Under the pieces are notes generated by a model, which searched no databases, was not told the DNA's origin, and was given only the letters and a program-made list of their open reading frames with translations. Source: Chryseobacterium sp. Leaf201 (GTDB lineage Bacteria; Bacteroidota; Bacteroidia; Flavobacteriales; Weeksellaceae). Taken from it: 32,630 nt of DNA. A program made the translations under genes and the position numbers. Of the stretch, positions 32,457 to 32,630 are shown one piece after another (position 1 is the first letter of the stretch; every line of letters starts with the position of its first letter). The stretch covers positions 1-32,630 of the forward strand of contig NZ_LMKA01000082.1 of the NCBI RefSeq assembly GCF_001421435.1. The letters are read 5' to 3'.

Positions 32457-32630
32457 GTGATAGGGATATGTAGTTTCTGCTATTCAAAATACATTCCCTT
32501 TGTGATTATGGTCATAAATAAATATGTGAAATTTTGATAATGATTGAATTATTATATTGGAATTAATTGGTTATGAAGATTTTTAATTAGAAATATTTAA
32601 TATAATTTTATTATGGTTTACCGTTTTTTA

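Noticed and set aside
32457..32630. Promoter of the FAD-binding gene at the right edge
   Set aside because: The reverse strand shows TATTTTG, one base short of TAnnTTTG, with no clear upstream element, so I do not call it.

Overview
The window looks like the chromosome of a Bacteroidota/Flavobacteriia member, most likely Chryseobacterium or a close Weeksellaceae relative (inference). Gene starts lack Shine-Dalgarno sequences, intergenic DNA is very AT-rich, TAnnTTTG-type promoter boxes occur, secreted proteins are cleaved before Gln in 'AQ' contexts, and family choices such as the MoaC-MoaB fusion and the MoeB-rhodanese fusion fit that group. I saw no rRNA, tRNA, CRISPR array, insertion sequence or prophage.

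Layout. 1-2206: a 44-bp tandem repeat at the left edge, a DUF4142 lipoprotein, and a convergent DUF421/YetF membrane protein with an added zinc ribbon. 2207-5502: a periplasm-directed molybdo-hydroxylase (2Fe-2S subunit, two-haem cytochrome, Tat-type molybdopterin subunit). 5704-13558: a ten-gene molybdenum-cofactor operon (xdhC, moaA, mocA-like, moeA, a TauE/SafE permease, a small sulfite-oxidase-fold protein, moaD, moeB-rhodanese, moaE, moaC-moaB fusion). 13967-17730: a second molybdo-hydroxylase of PaoABC/YagTSR type (2Fe-2S, FAD plus probable 4Fe-4S, Mo subunit) without a visible Tat signal. 17782-18918: a convergent IscS/NifS-type cysteine desulfurase. Together these form a nearly self-sufficient module: GTP to cPMP, then MPT, Mo insertion, a probable cytidylylated cofactor, sulfuration/insertion through XdhC plus the desulfurase, and two recipient enzymes, one exported and cytochrome-coupled, one apparently cytosolic and FAD-coupled. 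Only molybdate uptake genes are absent.

18919-26392 is more accessory. It has a promoter with a 32-codon ORF, then a 1558-aa DUF4011-helicase-nuclease-DUF3320 protein (a likely defence or genome-maintenance gene), a frameshifted gene remnant, and a three-gene operon of divergent secreted paralogues sharing an N-terminal GIGTxTP...LEVNG-like motif and a C-terminal SG(T/A) tail.

26633-32456 holds stand-alone genes: a CinA C-terminal-domain protein, a short-chain dehydrogenase, a 3-methyladenine DNA glycosylase, a Crp/Fnr-family regulator divergent from a cyanophycinase with a CRP-like palindrome between them, and a large FAD/NAD(P)-binding protein. Strong hairpin terminators close several transcription units.

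The most unusual items are the complete cofactor operon with two unexplained members and a perfect 16-bp palindrome in front of it, the three-paralogue secreted operon, and the helicase-nuclease with its small upstream ORF.
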